Origin: Primulina eburnea
Taxonomy: Eukaryota; Streptophyta; Magnoliopsida; Lamiales; Gesneriaceae
NCBI RefSeq assembly: GCF_022965805.1
Contig: NC_133105.1
Coordinates: forward strand, 1,426,001 to 1,490,000
DNA: 64,000 nucleotides
Direction: 5' to 3'
A model generated the notes under the pieces. That model had not been told where the DNA came from and ran no database searches. It saw only the letters and a program-made list of their open reading frames with translations. Made by a program: the position numbers and the translations under genes. Positions 23,507-35,118 of the stretch are shown one piece after another (position 1 is the first letter of the stretch; every line of letters begins with the position of its first letter).

Positions 23507-25653
23507 GATATGGACGTGATACCCATTCGGAAACTGTAGACCAGGAGTTCTAAGAATGTCTCCTCCTTTGATTGGTTCCCACCTGACGGGCAAAAATAGA
23601 TCAGTCATCTTTGCAGGTCTTTCATGAAAATTTAAATAAAAATTTATAGAACGCTTGATTCTTACTTGTACTTTGTGACCAAGCAATGGAAAAAGACGGC
23701 CATCTGGACTTTGGTGAAATCTGTGCCAACACAAAATCTCATACCACCTCCAAAGGCCATGAAGTTTCGTGATGTGTCATTCGTGTTTATTCCCTGTATG
23801 CATTTATATCTCCATCTTATGAGATAGATGGAAGAACATCATTTTGAAAGTATAATAATTTGGAAGTACTTGCCTCCCATCTCCATGGATTGAAGTGAAG
23901 GGGATCATTATATGTTGTGGGGTTCAAGTGCACCGCCGGAGGACATACCATGACAGCCCAACCAGCTGGAATCGTATATCCTGCCCAGCCAAGAATTGAA
24001 TTAAGGTATGCCCAATGAACCAATCCGGAGTTTCTTCTAAATTACCTAATAAAAAACCATACCTGTATATTTGATTTCTCTTAGTGTTTTTCTGAAAATT
24101 CCCGGGACTATATTGGCCATCCTTACGGTTTCATTGATGAACTGCGATTTGCTTCTGTTAGAATGTGAAAACATTTCCACTAATTCAGAATATTTTCAAG
24201 TGATATAGAGATATTTATAGTTTACCTGAAATGTGAATTTCATTGATTTATACTCATTCCATGTTAGTCCGGAATCTGAATTTTCCCTCCTTTTAATAAT
24301 TGATTCTTGTTCTTCCTGTGACATATTTAGAGCATGTTGGCTCGACAGATTCACAAATATAGAAGTCAGTTGTTGGTTGATGGTAATTTTATCTTCACTC
24401 ACCTTTAATTTTTGCAACACTGATGGATATTCAGAAAGAAATTTAACAGCAAGAGTGAGTGCCAGGGAGGTAGTTTCAAAGCTGGCAAAAAGCAAAACAA
24501 ACATCAAATCCAGAGCAATCTCCTCCGTGAGTACCGTATCCTCTCGTTTAAGTTCATCCAATACATAATCAAAGAAATCTGTTTGGGTCTTTCTTGGACT
24601 CTCTTTTCTTTCTTGAAGCATATTTTTCAGCATCTCCATTGCCTTCCTTCTTCCCTGATAAAAAAAACAATGAGTTCGCTCAATAGTCTTTCTGTTAACC
24701 AGGATGATAGTATGTTATGATTGTATCAATATTAGTCCGAGATGTGTGGACATACCTGTAAGCATTTGTTGTAGGCTGTTCCAGGAATGTTCAGAGGGAA
24801 GGAGATTAACCCCTGCATAAAAGCTACAAAGTTTTCCCTCAGATTTTCTGAAGATTTACTTGATTCATAACTGATGAGCTTTTTTGCAGTCAGGTCAAAT
24901 ATCATCTACATAAAAAACATTGGTAATAATATTAATCAAACCTATATAAAATAAGTCAGTGGAGCTGCAGGGGAAAGATAAATCTTGATTACCTGTGCAG
25001 TTCCTTCCTTGATATCAACCATAGTCTTTTCTGACCAACGCTTTAAGTTGCTATTAGAAGCCAGTTCGACCTCCAGAAGCATCTTCTTAAGGCTTTCTTG
25101 ACCAAATAGATTCAGCACCATGTTCTTTAGGTACTTGTACATAAATCCATGCATAGAACCTACATTTTGTCTACCGAATATTTCTGTAAAAGTATCTGGA
25201 TACCAGCTTTGAAATAATTTTCCCTCTTGTTTAAAGATGAAGTTATTAAGATCTGCATCTGTGGATACAATAACTGGACGCCCCACCAAACTAGTCTTGA
25301 ATATAGGTCCATATCTGAAAACAAGCAAAATCATTATTTGACTAGTCTTGAATATAGGTCCATATCTGAAAACAAGAAAAATCATTATTTTCATTGGTAA
25401 GATGAATTAGCTGATGATTTAGATAAACTGATGACAGTATCATTATTATTTGCCTTTGCATTCTCTCCTTTACAAAAGGAGGGATATCAAATGATGTGTT
25501 AGGAACAAAGAACTGAAGAGTCTCCCCGAGGAGTGGCCAGCCCATTGAACCTGGTGGGAGGACTCCATTACACCTAGGATTTTTCCAATTGTAAAGCCAG
25601 GTTGTAGTGATGATTATTAATAAAGTTCCTATATAGAATACCATGGGAAACAT
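23489..25653 (-). CDS. CYP87: Cytochrome P450, CYP87 family
   Basis: Nine exons (minus strand): 25653-25454, 25314-24993, 24905-24756, 24654-24403, 24315-24226, 24141-24063, 23980-23874, 23793-23666, 23582-23489. They total 1422 nt, or 473 residues, a normal CYP87 length. Order: N-terminal membrane anchor (VFYIGTLLIIITTTWLY), Pro-rich hinge (LPPGSMGWPLLGE), I-helix oxygen-binding motif FASFETTS, K-helix ExxR (INETVR), PERF-region FNPWRWE, and heme loop FGGGMRFCVG with the Cys thiolate ligand. CYP87 enzymes oxidise triterpenoids and steroids at the ER; characterised members act on cucurbitadienol, beta-amyrin and sterols (family knowledge). The substrate here cannot be told. Introns 1 and 7 have GC donors (AG/GCAAAT, AG/GCAAGT). 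The exon 2 acceptor is duplicated (see the repeat at 25265-25366), and a 27-bp tandem duplication lies at the stop codon (23453-23479, 23480-23506). Confidence 0.93.
25265..25366 (-). repeat. 51-bp duplication of the P450 exon 2 splice acceptor
   Basis: The end of intron 1 and the start of exon 2 (TTTTCAG, then codons for YGPIFKTS) occur twice, 51 bp apart. The gene-proximal acceptor gives exon 2 from 25314 and the distal one from 25365. Because 51 is a multiple of three and the extra segment has no stop, distal use would add 17 residues (the YGPIFKTS repeat plus QIMILLVFR-like sequence) without breaking the frame. The proximal acceptor gives the family-typical protein. Confidence 0.85.
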
Positions 25654-25795
25654 GTTTAGAGGAAATCTCAGTAGACAATATACAAAGATATTCCCCGCTC
25701 TTTCCAGAGATTAGATTTGTGGTTGGAGGGAAGACAAAGAAGAAGAGTTTGAAAATAAAAATCTGGTTTGCATCTGATATCCACGGGAATACTGC

Positions 25796-25803
25796 TTTAT
25801 ATA
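25796..25803 (-). promoter_or_regulatory. TATA box of CYP87 gene
   Basis: TATATAAA on the minus strand, about 145 bp upstream of the start codon at 25653, in a CCTATATAAAG context. Confidence 0.65.
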
Positions 25804-25809
25804 GGCAGT

Positions 25810-27400
25810 AAAGAATTTCAAACTATATTAGAAAATAATTTTTTAAGATAGCCTATTTGGCACTTGAAAGTTGGTTGTTAAAAAAGCTGGACTTATTGGT
25901 ATAACTAGAAGATATGTAGGTATGTTACACAGGAGGAACACACAAGGATAATACGAGGAGAACAATTCTCACATTACGCACGCTATTTTTTTAATTTTTT
26001 AATCATTTAATTCAATAATTGAGTTGTTTTAAGTTTGATATACATATATGTATATAATGTTATAATATTCTGTCTAAATATAAAAATATTTATTAATGTG
26101 ATCTATAATCATAATCATATTTTTACTATTATTTTGACACCTATTTTAATATCAGAACCTTAAAATTGTTAAAATAATATAGTTAGACTATGAGTATTCG
26201 AAATAATAAAACAAAAAACAAATATATATTTTTTTACAAGAACTTTAATTTCAAAATTTCTCGTGATATATTTTGAAGTTATAAAGTTATATACATAAAT
26301 AATTCTAAAAGATAGCTACAAGTTTTACAAGTATTCATCGATGAAATTTGACAAGACATAAAACATAAAGATAATTGTAATATTTTTAAAAACTTTTATT
26401 TTTCGAGAAAATAATATTTAAAAACATAAAAAAAATTTAAAAATCTTATAAATCATTTTAAGTAACTGTAAATATAAAGTAATTTATTTTACATAAAAAT
26501 GATTTGAATTCATTCTTATTTTTTTTTATCCTTTTGATGGATATAAGAGTAATTATTACACATAAAATTAATTTAAACTCATTTTGATTTTTTTGAAGTG
26601 TTTTCTTATGGTACCAAACAATTATTTGTGTTTGTCATGCATAGAGTTTTATGATTTGGCAAACTGACTGACACTCACGTCAGTGCAATTCTCGTTATGT
26701 TCACCATTAGCTTAATTTTGGGCTTTGCACGGTAAATCAAAATTATAAAAAATAACAATCGTGTTTTGGGTAACAAATATAACTTTTGACCTACAGATTA
26801 AGAAACGTTCGAACTAAAAGATACATTTTTCACTATCATTCAGTTTTGTTGGGTTAAATGTAAGTGAAGGTAGTATTGAAATGAGTGAACTCTTAGGAAG
26901 TTCTCGTGAATTAAGCTATTGATGTTGTGTCGCTTATTTTAAATTATATTATATATATAATTTTTTTTTAAAAAAAATGGACTGTAAATTTCATTCCAAA
27001 AATAAAATTTCATTTTTCTTCAATTATTATAAAATTCATTAATACCTGAAAATGACCAAAAAAAGAGACATGTATTTATTAATATTATTTAACGAAGATA
27101 AGGACATATATGTAAATTCACACAATTTTATTAGAGTTTTCAAATTTATTAGTCGTGTATTATTTACATTATTGATGAATGTTAATTTACTCAAGTTAAA
27201 AATAAAAATTGGCACAAAAACTCTTATGAGGATGTTTACGGGTCAATTTTGTGAAAATGTTCCTATTTTACTATAATCATGAAAAATCAATGTTTTTCAA
27301 TCAGAAAATTGATCGGGCTGGTCAATCTGAAGATATACAAGAGACCGGCTCACAGAAGAACTATAAAATTTTGAGCAAAGGTATGTATATTTCATTTTCA
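25810..27400. other. AT-rich intergenic DNA
   Basis: Upstream flank of the P450, then low-complexity AT-rich sequence. Open frames at 27052-27442 show no domain and have simple-sequence composition. Confidence 0.6.
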
Positions 27401-28833
27401 ATCGATTTATCATTAATTAATGTAAAAAAGGAAATCAAATAAAGGGAAATAAAAAGAAGAAGAAGATAGAATTCATAAATCGAACAAAAAAAAAAGATTA
27501 ATTAGACAAAAATAACTATTTTTAAGATGAGGATATAATTCATTTTTTCTATTTTTAAGATAAGGATATAATTCATTTTTTTAAATAGATTGTAAATTTT
27601 ATTATTCTTCTATTAATTTTAAATTATATCAAAGATATAGTTTTTAAAACAAATAGAGTATAAATTTTTTTCAAAAAAAGATGGCTAAATTTCTTTCCTT
27701 TTTTTAAAATTTATTTTGGGATTAGTTAATAGCCGGCAAAAAACAAACTTTAAAACATGTTTTTATTATTATTATTTTAAATTTCATTAAATATATATAT
27801 GTTTTAAAAAATGAAGTGTAAATATCATTCCAAATATCAATTTAAATTTCATTCCAAAAACCTGTGGCTAAATTTTTCTTAATTTATTTTAAAATATATT
27901 AAATAATAGACGGAAAAAACAAACAAACAAAGAGAAGTATATTAATTATTATTATTATTATTTAAGTTATTCATAGATGTTACTTTATTAGTGTTAAAAA
28001 TAAAACAAAAAAAAAATGGAGTGTAAATTTCATTACAAAAAATGAAGGTAAATATGTATTAATGATTATTATTAAAAGATTAGATTATATTAGATTAAAA
28101 ACATGAAAAAAAAAATGGAGTGCAAATTTCATCACAAAAAATGAAGGTAAATGTGTGGGGACCCGGACGCTAATCAAGTTCTTAATCATTATTGAGACTA
28201 ATTAATCAATTATAAGACAGAGTCTAAATTTTTTTTTTAAAATACAAAGCAGAACGTAGTGACATAAAACATATATACATCTCAGTATAGAAGTACAAGT
28301 CATGTACCACATACATTTAATCAACTAAGGTTTAACAACTAATATCAAGTGTCCAACCCTATGTTGCTTCGAAGCCCGGATCTCCACGCTATCTAATCTT
28401 CTCTCATCCTCTTCTTGACCTGATCCAGCCCCACCTGTTGTCATGCACACATACAAAACAAGACAACAGCCGGATAACTCCGGTGAGATATAAATATCCC
28501 AGTATAAACAATGTATAAATGCAATCATATAAAAGCATATACGAAAGCATATAAGAAATATTCATAACATGTATCAAATCAGAAACATAAATCAATCTCA
28601 GGCATTCAATAATCATGAATGATATAACAATGTAAATCAACATGTCGTATCAGACTCAACTCATCCGACGCATCGTCCCAGACTCGACTCCACTGACGCG
28701 TCGTCTCAGACTCGACTCAACTCTAACCTAGGGATCCCGATGTCTGGATATAGGTAATTATATCGAATCTCAGTCGATAGGAATGAATCAATCCCTAAAC
28801 GGCATCGATATAATTAATATCTCCAGTGTCTGG

Positions 28834-29135
28834 GCGAATCAGCCGCAGAATTGACGACTCAGTCAATAACCAGACGAATCAGCCGGTAATTAGGCGAATC
28901 AGCCAATAATCAGACAACTCAGCCTGTAATTAAGCGAATCAGCTTAAGTTTAGACGAATCAGTCAATCACCAGACGAATCAGCCGGTGACTAGGCGAATC
29001 AGCCTATAATAAGACGAATCAGTCAATAACCCGACGAATCAGCCGGTGACTAGGCGAATCAGCCTATGACTCAACGACTCAGTAATCAATACATACAGTC
29101 AGTATCTAAGCAAATCAATCAATGACTAGCGAATC
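28834..29135. repeat. About 20-bp tandem repeat (GAATCAGCC units) in the solo LTR
   Basis: About 11 degenerate units of the form RCGAATCAGCC plus about 9 variable bases, in pairs that often alternate CCGGTGACTAG and CCTATAATAAG-like tails. Confidence 0.88.
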
Positions 29136-29924
29136 AGCAGTCATTACATGCAGTGGCTATAAATCATAGACAACAAACATCAATCTCATCAATTACAAGA
29201 ATCAATGTAATAAACTAAGTATGTGATTTAGGGAAACTCGAGTCAAACCTTCCTCGAGTTGTGCAATCCCAATACAACATTAATTTATACCTTTCTTTCT
29301 GATACTCTGACTCGATCGCAGTCTCGAACTCAATGCCTGTCAATACTCAATCTAACAATAACAATATCGAGGGTACGGTATCAATACACCACTCAATCAA
29401 TACTGGATATAATCAGAATCCAATCAAATTCTGTTTCAATAACATAATGTCATAATCTCAATATATCCAGTCATATCATATCAATCAGATATCACTTCCA
29501 ATATCTCATAATCGATGATAATTACATTCTGATATCAAGTCGACTCCAAAACTACTCCGAAAATCATAACAATTCCATAATCAGTCCGTTTTTTAATCTG
29601 ACTTCGATTCTATGATGTCTACTATGTCAAGAACAACATATATGAGTTCCATTCAATTCTGACAATATCATAATTTCAAAGCATGTCAAAACGTAAGTAA
29701 AACTTACGTCCAGTTGTAGCCTACGTCGATAGGAACTCAATACCAAAGTCGGATTCAAAATCAGACGGACGGATTGTTCGCAGAAGGCGTAAGGATTTTC
29801 AACTCTTTCTTCTCATGACCTTTTTCTCAATTCTGAATCAATTTTGAATCAATTTCGAAGGACTTACAGCACTATATATATCAGTGCATGCATGTTAAGA
29901 GGTGGCACATTCTTTGCAAAACAC

Positions 29925-30165
29925 GTCGCACCGCGGGTGCAGTAAGTTCAAGACCGCGGGTGCGCTCATGCTTCGGCATTCTTATCTATTCTGAAATTGC
30001 ACGACCGCGGGTGCGGTACATGTCAAGACCGCGGGTGCGGTCATGCACCGTGGGTGCGGTAATACTTGCACCACGGGTGCGGTCACCCTTCGATAAAACT
30101 GACCAAATTTCTGTCCATGCACCGCGGGTGCGGTACATGCAAGGGCGCGGGTGCAGTGTTGCTTC
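29925..30165. repeat. GC-rich CCGCGGGTGC repeats in the solo LTR
   Basis: The core CCGCGGGTGC appears exactly five times (near 29931, 29953, 30004, 30029, 30122), plus three variants near 30048, 30071 and 30146. They are spaced irregularly about 20-50 bp apart in otherwise AT-rich DNA. Extended copies read ACCGCGGGTGCGGT, whose ends (ACCGC/GCGGT) are inverted. Confidence 0.9.
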
Positions 30166-30317
30166 GGCAACACATTCTAAAATTCAGAATAAATGGCCAC
30201 CCATTATCTTAAATCGTGTCTCAGTTGACCCTTTCGTAATCACGTTAATTATACATCAATAATCCTTAATTAACAGTGATTAATTCTTGGGCATTACAAA
30301 ATGTGTATTAATAATTA

Positions 30318-30499
30318 GAGTGAGTCTTATGTGAGACCGTATCACGGATCTTAATCTGTGATACAGGATCAACTCTACCGATATTCATAATAAAAAGTAA
30401 TAGTCTTAACATAAAAAGTAATACTTTTTAATGGATGACCAAATAAGAGACCCGTCTCACAAATAGGACCCGTGAGACCGTCTCACATAAGTTTTTGCC
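30318..30499 (+). mobile_element. GTGAGAC-type MITE, copy 2
   Basis: Starts GAGTGAGTCT, ends GTTTTTGCC. A second bit of target duplication is unclear here; flanks TAATAATTA and ATAATTATT are only similar. Confidence 0.8.
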
Positions 30500-30520
30500 A
30501 TAATTATTATAAATGAAGAT

Positions 30521-30703
30521 GACAAAAACTTGTGTGAGACGGTCTCACGGGTTGTGTTTTATGAGACAGATCTCTTATTTGAGTCATCCATGAAAAAATA
30601 TTACTTTTTATGCTAAGAGTATTACTTTTTATTGTGAGTATCGGTAGGGTTGACTCGTCTCACAGATAAAGATTCGTAAGACCGTCTCACGAGAGACCTA
30701 CTC
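30521..30703 (-). mobile_element. GTGAGAC-type MITE, copy 3
   Basis: Opposite orientation to copy 2 and only 21 bp from it. Flanked by a perfect 9-bp duplication, AATGAAGAT (30512-30520 and 30704-30712). Confidence 0.88.
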
Positions 30704-31179
30704 AATGAAGATTGGATTAGATAAGATATTAGATTAGATTAGATAGATTAAAAACATGAAAAACAAACAAAAAAATTTTAAAAAAAATGGAGTGCAAATC
30801 CCATCACAAAAAATGAAGGTAAATATATATAAATGATTATTATTAAAAGATTAAATTAGATATTAAATAATTAATGTAAAAAAGAAATCAAATAAAGGGA
30901 AATAAAAAAAAGAAGAAGATAGAATTCATAAATCGAACAAAAAAATAGGTAAATTAAACAAAAATAACTATTTTTAAGATAAAGATATAATTCATTTTTT
31001 TTAAATGGATTGTAAATTTTATTATTCTTCTATTAATTTTAAATTCTATTAAAGATATAGTTTTTAAAACAAATAGAGTATAAATTTCATTTAAAAAAAA
31101 TAGCTAAATTTCTTTCTTTTTTTAAAAAATTTATTTTAGAATTAATTAATAGTTGGAAAAAAACAAATAATAAAACATG

Positions 31180-31217
<38 letters not shown>

Positions 31218-31583
31218 TTAAATTTCATTAAGTATATTTTTTTTAAAAAAAATGAAGTGTAAATTTCATTCCAAAAAATAAGGCTCAATTTAATTTCATT
31301 CCAAAAATTGTTGGTTAAATTCCAAAGAGAAGTATATTAATTATTATTATTTATGTTATTCATAGATGTTAATTTATTATGTCTTAAAATTAAAACAAAA
31401 AAAATGGAGTGCAAATTCCATCAAAAAAATAAAGGTAAATATGTATTAATGATTATTATTAAAAGATTAGATTATATTAGATTAGATTAGATAGATTAAG
31501 AACATGAAAAAAAAAATGGAGTGCAAATTTAATCACAAAAAATGAAGGTAAATTTGTATTAAATTATTATTATAAATGAAGAT

Positions 31584-31766
31584 GGAAAAAACTAGTGTTA
31601 GACGGTCTCACGGATCGTATTTTGTGAGACATATCTCTTATTTGAGTCATCTATGAAAAAATATTACTTTTTATGCTAAGAGTACTACTTTTTATTGTGA
31701 ATATCGATAGGGTTGATCCGTCTCACAGATAAAGATTTGTAAGACTGTCTCACGAGAGACCTACTC
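31584..31766 (-). mobile_element. GTGAGAC-type MITE, copy 4
   Basis: Flanked by AATGAAGAT at 31575-31583 and 31767-31775, the same target duplication and surrounding array sequence as copy 3. It is therefore most likely a passenger copy made when the array expanded, not a separate insertion. Confidence 0.88.
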
Positions 31767-32760
31767 AATGAAGATTAGATTAGATAGATTAAAAACATGA
31801 AAAACAAACAAACAAAAAAAAAAAAAAATGGAGTGTAAATTTCATCACAAAAAATGAAGGTAAATATGTATTAATGATTATTATTAAAAAATTAGATTAG
31901 ATTAGATAGATTAAACATGAAAAACATGAGTTAATGATTTTTATTAAAAGATTAGATATTAGATTAGATTAGATAGATTAAAAACATGAAAAAAAAAAAT
32001 GGAGTGAAAATTTTATCACAAAAAATGAAGGTAAATATGTATTGATGCTTATTATAAAATAAAGATAAGGATATTTATGTAAATTCACAAGTTAAAAGTC
32101 ATATATTTAAATGAAGATAAAATATTTATGTAAATTTACAATTCAAACTCATAAATTTGTAAAAATTAGATTTAGAATTAGAATTAGATTATATTTTTTT
32201 TAAAAAAATAGAGTGTAAATTTCATCAAAAAAACAGTGATTAAATTTCATTTTCTTCAATTTATTTTATAATCTATTAATAGCTGATAACAAACAAACAA
32301 AAAACATAAAACATGTATTTATTATTATTACTTTAAATTTATTCAAAGGTATAATTTTTTTAAAAAAATAATTGGAATATAAATTTCATTAAAAAAAATG
32401 AAAGATAAATTTAGCCATTAATAGTTGGAAGAAAACAAACAGAAAATATTTATTAATATTATCGTTTCGAATTTCATTAAAGATAGAGTTTTTTTTAAAA
32501 AAATAAATGGCAAATTTCATCACAAAAATGATTGCTAAAATAAATTCACAAGTCAAAGTCATATATTTAATTGAAGATTAGATTAGATTAGATGGTAGAT
32601 TAGATTAGATTAGATAGATTAAAAACATGAAAAAGAAACAAAAATAAAAAAAATGGAGTGCACATGCATTTCGTCACAAAAAATGAAAGTAAATTTCATT
32701 TCTATTCAATTTATTTTAAATTTCATTAATTAATAGATAAAAACATGAAAAACAAAACAT

Positions 32761-33224
32761 AGAGCACCGCCCCCCTTGGCCTTTGAGTCACGGGTTCAAA
32801 TTCATTCAACAACAATTGTAGACAGGTTGCTGTGTATAGTGACTCAATTATTGTCATTAGTAGCAGTTTATGTTTCATGTTTGCTTAGTTTGACTTCCAC
32901 ATTTTCACTTAAATAATGGATCAAGATTCCTTTATGGGTGACTTTGCATTATATTTAAGGCCTTGGGTTACATTAGCACACTGATCAAGAAACTTTGTCT
33001 GGTAATTAACTTTATGCATTAATACTACCCTCAACACTGGTGAGCTGATGGACCATTATAGTCGAAGGAACATGAGATCTTGAACTGTAAAGGTATGGCA
33101 ACAAGTTCTTGTGAAAACCGTATCAGATTAGAGGTGGAATTCTTGGATTTCAGATAATATATAGATCTCCGATACATGGGCATTGCCTCCCAGACGAGAA
33201 GGTCTCTCAAGTAGGGTTATTATG
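32761..33224. other. Unassigned intergenic sequence
   Basis: Less AT-rich than the array, but I recognise no gene, RNA or element here. Confidence 0.5.
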
Positions 33225-33406
33225 GAGCAGGTCTCTTGTGAGACGGTCTCACGAATATTTATCTGTGAGACGGGTCAACTTTACCGATATTCACAATAAA
33301 AAGTAATACTCTTAGCATAAAAATTAATATTTTTCATGGATGACCCAAATAAGATATCTGTCTCACAAAATACGACCCGTGAGACCGTCTCATACAAGTT
33401 TTTGCC
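33225..33406 (+). mobile_element. GTGAGAC-type MITE, copy 5
   Basis: Starts GAGCAGGTCTC, ends GTTTTTGCC, with both GTGAGAC palindromes intact. No matching target duplication is visible. Confidence 0.82.
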
Positions 33407-33727
33407 TTAAGTCCAATAGGAAATAACGCCAGCTCAATTCGTTCTTAGTTTAACACTACTTCCTAATATAAAGAATCTTCTCCTATGAAGGGTGTAAAAA
33501 AGGTAGTTCATGAAGTCCAATTCTCTGGACCAAAGCTTTTATTTAAAAAAAATAAAATCTAAGAACTGTATACCCATGTTTACGTATCTATACATATGTA
33601 TGACTATATGAGCAGTTTTAATATTTTTGAACATTATGCTGAGTGAAGCAGGAGTTCAAAATCATATAAATTAGACAACTTTTTTTAATCCGAATCCAAT
33701 AAATATTGCTCAGGCTATTTTATGATT

Positions 33728-33891
33728 GACAAAAACTTATGTGAGACGGTCTCACAGGTCGTATTTTGTGAGACAGATATCTTATTTGGGTCATCTATGA
33801 AAAAGTATTAATTTTTATGCTAAAAGTAGTACTTTTATTGTGAATATCGATAGGCTTGACTCGTCTCACAAATAAAAATTCGTGAGAACGC
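33728..33891 (-). mobile_element. GTGAGAC-type MITE, copy 6
   Basis: Flanked by a perfect 9-bp duplication, TTTATGATT (33719-33727 and 33892-33900). The GAGTAGGTCTC-type end is shortened. Confidence 0.85.
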
Positions 33892-34266
33892 TTTATGATT
33901 TTATGTGGTGCCCACAAATACAAATCAATTAAACACAAAAACAACTTTTAAGAATATATCTATCAACAATGATTTTATGAATTGATACATTATATTTTTA
34001 TAAAAATATATGAAAATATCTTAAATATTACATGTAATATTTTATTCATGATAACACTAATAACTTACCATTGTTTTAGGGAAAAAATATTATTAACTCA
34101 ATCAATTCTACTTTAAATGGAGTTTATATAATTATTTTCCTTTCAAAAAATATCTATCAATACATAATATTTGAAAAAAAAAATTGAAATGCTTTTAACT
34201 TTCGTGTTGTGGTTTTTGACGTCGGTATTATTCCGAATAATTTTGAACAAATGGGCCAAAATTTAT

Positions 34267-34434
34267 GAGTGGGTTTCATGTGAGATCAATCTGTGAGACG
34301 TGTCAACCCTACTCATATTCATAATAAAAAGTAATATTCTTAGCATAAAAAATAATATTTTTTCATGGACAACCCAAATAAGAGATCCGTCTCATAAATA
34401 CGATCCGTGAGATCGTCTCACACAAATTTTTGCC
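34267..34434 (+). mobile_element. GTGAGAC-type MITE, copy 7
   Basis: Flanks AAAATTTAT and AAAATTCAT give a 9-bp target duplication with one mismatch. About 15 bp of the first palindrome is deleted. Confidence 0.85.
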
Positions 34435-35118
34435 AAAATTCATACTTAGGTGTGTCCCTTGAGCATGAGAATTATCTAAAAGTAAGGACAATATCCTGGT
34501 CAACTGGCGAAAGATGATGCAGCAATTTGCAACAATTACTTTTCATTTTATCAAGTGACTTTTGCGAACAAACTACAGTAAATCTCTTTCGAGGTAAATT
34601 TCTTAAAGTGACCTAAATTTCAAACCTAGATTCATATGATCTCTGGCCTATGAATATTCCAAATTCTTGAGAGCATTATAATGCCTATAAATAGATTGCT
34701 GTCGATTGATATAGTATTTACTCAAGAATAATAAATAGTAAAATAATTGTGTTTGTTTTTATTATGCGTGTAAGATATATTATTTTAATTCTTTAAATGT
34801 TATATTATTTCAGCATTATATGTTTTATTTGATTATAATAATCCATATTTCTAACATTAATGTGTTTGTTTACTAAAGACAACGTTCACTATTTTATTGA
34901 TTAAAAGCCAGAAATGTAAATACATTGCCTTATTTTAGTTAAGTTTTATTTTATTTGAGAAGTGAAAACTGTTTTGAAACCTCTCTAAATAAAATTACGG
35001 AGTGAAGATTTTGCCTTTTGGTAGCTACATAGCAAGGTTTCACGGAGAAAATTCCGAAACGAGGATGGGGATCCCCGATTTTTTCGAGTTTGAATTCTGG
35101 TTCGAGGATTTTTTTTAA
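34435..35118. other. Unassigned sequence, possible LTR remnant
   Basis: Contains CCTATAAATAG near 34684-34694 followed by sequence of LTR-like character, but no ends, primer site or coding region can be seen. No gene. Confidence 0.35.

Larger units (their letters stand above)
28154..30298 (-). mobile_element. Solo LTR (2145 bp), probably Ty3/gypsy
   Basis: On the plus strand it starts TGTGGGGACCCGGACG and ends GGGCATTACA, the TG...CA ends of an LTR. It is flanked by a perfect 5-bp target duplication, AAATG, at 28149-28153 and 30299-30303. Removing the element and one AAATG restores the array unit GGTAAATGTGTATTAAT, seen elsewhere as GGTAAATATGTATTAAT. There is no internal gag/pol region, so it is a solo LTR left by recombination. 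The ends read on the minus strand (TGTAATGCCC ... GGTCCCCACA) resemble gypsy LTRs, which suggests the minus orientation; this assignment is from memory. It holds two internal tandem arrays (28834-29135 and 29925-30165). Open frames inside are chance. Confidence 0.85.
27400..32760. repeat. Degenerate AT-rich tandem array
   Basis: A roughly 100-130-bp unit recurs with variations. Landmarks are AAATGGAGTGYAAATTTCAT, then CACAAAAAATGAAGG, TAAATATGTATTAATGATTA, and AGATTAGATTAGATAGATTA. I can see units near 28014, 28113, 30785, 31400, 31515, 31826, 31997, 32210 and 32650. A longer segment at 27414-27600 (AAATCAAATAAAGGGAAAT and onward) reappears at 30870-31070, so higher-order blocks of about 700 bp were duplicated too. 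The array is interrupted by the solo LTR at 28154-30298 and by MITE insertions. It is satellite-like and noncoding. Confidence 0.75.

Noticed and set aside
23489..25653. Biosynthetic gene cluster around the P450
   Set aside because: Neighbours are NOT2, retroelements and a lipid acyltransferase far away; no cyclase, transferase or second P450 is present.
28834..29135. CRISPR-like look of regularly spaced GAATCAGCC repeats
   Set aside because: Degenerate 20-bp tandem units without unique spacers, within a plant LTR.
29888..30262. Open frames on both strands with repeated PRVR/ APAV-type peptides
   Set aside because: They are produced by the CCGCGGGTGC repeats inside the solo LTR, not by a gene.
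33131..33160. Short resemblance to a conserved 18S rRNA segment (AGAGGTGGAATTCTTGGATTT)
   Set aside because: The match is about 20 bases with a mismatch, and the flanks are unrelated to rRNA. Too short to call an rRNA fragment.
34440..34800. Copia LTR suspected from CCTATAAATAG and LTR-like sequence
   Set aside because: No termini, target duplication, primer-binding site or coding sequence could be found.
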